Shown here: positions 5,017 to 5,837 of the stretch, piece by piece | Layout: each line of letters opens with the position of its first letter | Numbering within the stretch: the stretch's first letter is position 1 | NCBI GenBank assembly: GCA_023459915.1 | Contig: JAEWSN010000153.1 | Span: 1 to 5,837, forward strand | Reading direction: 5' to 3' | Length of the DNA: 5,837 nucleotides | From: Bacillota bacterium | Lineage (GTDB): Bacteria > Bacillota > Clostridia > DSM-8532 | Notes under the pieces: model-generated | What the model saw: only the letters and a program-made list of their open reading frames with translations | Told to the model about the DNA's origin: nothing | Database searches by the model: none | Made by a program: the position numbers and the translations under genes

Positions 5017-5835
5017 TCAGCCTTGCTCCGGCAACTGCGGCGCCCCATACAGCCAAGTCATCGCCCGCTCGATGTGCGCGTCCCAGTACACCCAGTCGTG
5101 CACGCCGCTTCCCTCCGCATAGTCATGCGGCACCCCAAGGGTCTCCAGATGGGCATGAAAACTGCGGTTGGGCTCAATCAGGAAATCTTCCGCACCGCAC
5201 GCCATGTAGATGCGCGGCAGATCCGCACCAGTTTCAACCAGCTTGCTGGCAAGCGCCTTGGGATCGCGGTCCGAACCCAGCACCTGCCCCCGTTCCCCAA
5301 AGGTGTGGCGATAATAGCTGTAGGTCGCGATGGGGTTCTGGTCCTCGGGCTTCAGCGCGTCGACCATGTCCGTGATGAACGCGGAGGAGAGGGCGATGAT
5401 GGCCCCGAAGGTCTCCGGATACCGAAGGCCGGTGCGCATCGCGCCGAACCCGCCCATGGACAGACCACCGATGGCGGTGTCCTCCCGCTTGTCCGAGAGC
5501 GGAAACGCGGTTCGGGTGAAGGAAACAATCTCCTCACCCGTCATTCTGCCGTAATACGCGTCCCGAATCTCGTCATCAAGATAAAAACTGTTTTCTGCCG
5601 AGGGCATCACCACCGCGACACGGTACAGGCGCGACAGCGCGTCAATGCGGGAGCTGTGCAGCCAATCGCGGTGGCTGCCGGAATACCCGTGCAGCAGATA
5701 CAGTGTCTTGAACGGCATCGGAGAGGGGATGGCGGCCGCTTCCGGCATATTCGGCGCCTCGATGGGCAGCAGCACCGTCAGCGGCATCGTGCGATGCATG
5801 GCATTCGAGAAATACTCCACATGAAAAATGGCCAT
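5017..5835 (-). CDS. Esterase D-type alpha/beta hydrolase (tributyrin/acetyl esterase family)
   Basis: The product has 272 residues and looks complete: the N-terminus MAIFHVEYFSNAM matches the usual opening of this family, and ATG 5835 is two bases from the window edge, so its ribosome binding site cannot be seen. It shows LLHGYSGSHRDW (47-58, oxyanion-hole region), the nucleophile elbow GLSMGG with Ser126, Asp217 in CGAEDFLIEP and His246 in GSGVHDWVYWD, a full catalytic triad. Relatives are small cytosolic carboxylesterases that cleave short acyl groups, including lactococcal-type tributyrin esterase and some acetyl-xylan or feruloyl esterases. No signal peptide is present. Its place directly before the fucosidase suggests removal of acetyl groups from imported plant or bacterial oligosaccharides; that substrate is inferred from context only. 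More operon genes may lie to the right. Confidence 0.92.
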   Translation of the reverse strand: MAIFHVEYFSNAMHRTMPLTVLLPIEAPNMPEAAAIPSPMPFKTLYLLHGYSGSHRDWLHSSRIDALSRLYRVAVVMPSAENSFYLDDEIRDAYYGRMTGEEIVSFTRTAFPLSDKREDTAIGGLSMGGFGAMRTGLRYPETFGAIIALSSAFITDMVDALKPEDQNPIATYSYYRHTFGERGQVLGSDRDPKALASKLVETGADLPRIYMACGAEDFLIEPNRSFHAHLETLGVPHDYAEGSGVHDWVYWDAHIERAMTWLYGAPQLPEQG

Positions 5836-5837
5836 GG

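Noticed and set aside
4521..5375. Rightward frame of about 284 codons
   Set aside because: It is antisense to both fucosidase and esterase and spans their intergenic gap; no protein family is recognisable.
1..5837. CRISPR array, tRNA, rRNA, transposase or insertion-sequence ends
   Set aside because: No regularly spaced repeats, cloverleaf, rRNA-like stretch or transposase motif was seen on either strand.

Overview
The window is about 57% G+C and reads like chromosomal DNA of a Gram-positive, endospore-former-type Bacillota, probably Bacillales or a Paenibacillaceae/Alicyclobacillaceae relative. The support is strong GGAGG-type ribosome binding sites before nearly every start, a secreted protein with three C-terminal S-layer-homology (SLH) repeats, an AraC regulator of a kind I associate with Paenibacillus-like genomes, and a candidate sigma-B-type promoter before a ferritin-like gene. 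The taxon is an inference from gene style, not from a marker gene.

Layout: the first 269 bases are the 3' end of a rightward gene whose product ends in a beta-rich, apparently secreted domain. It converges on a leftward block that fills the rest of the window. A bidirectional rho-independent hairpin (425-465) separates the two. Reading the leftward block in its direction of transcription, from high to low coordinates, it holds: (i) an esterase D-type alpha/beta hydrolase (5017-5835); (ii) 40 bp later, a GH29 alpha-L-fucosidase (3549-4976), followed by a terminator; (iii) a Dps-like/thioferritin-type ferritin (2882-3394) with its own candidate promoter and a 26-bp palindrome at the predicted transcription start; (iv) a PAS-AraC regulator (2098-2758) that is split by a frame change and has lost its middle; (v) a secreted two-Fn3-like-domain, three-SLH cell-wall protein (526-1989).

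The esterase and fucosidase both lack signal peptides and probably form the end of an operon for intracellular breakdown of imported, acetylated and fucosylated oligosaccharides. The ferritin-like gene looks like a separate stress/iron unit. The AraC locus is probably a pseudogene. The SLH protein is a surface protein with no visible functional tie to the others.

I see no tRNA, rRNA, CRISPR array, insertion sequence or clear riboswitch, and no clear evidence of a wholly new multi-gene system. The most useful leads are the regulatory architecture of the ferritin-like gene, the disrupted AraC gene, and a strong GNRA-capped hairpin in the intergenic region before it.
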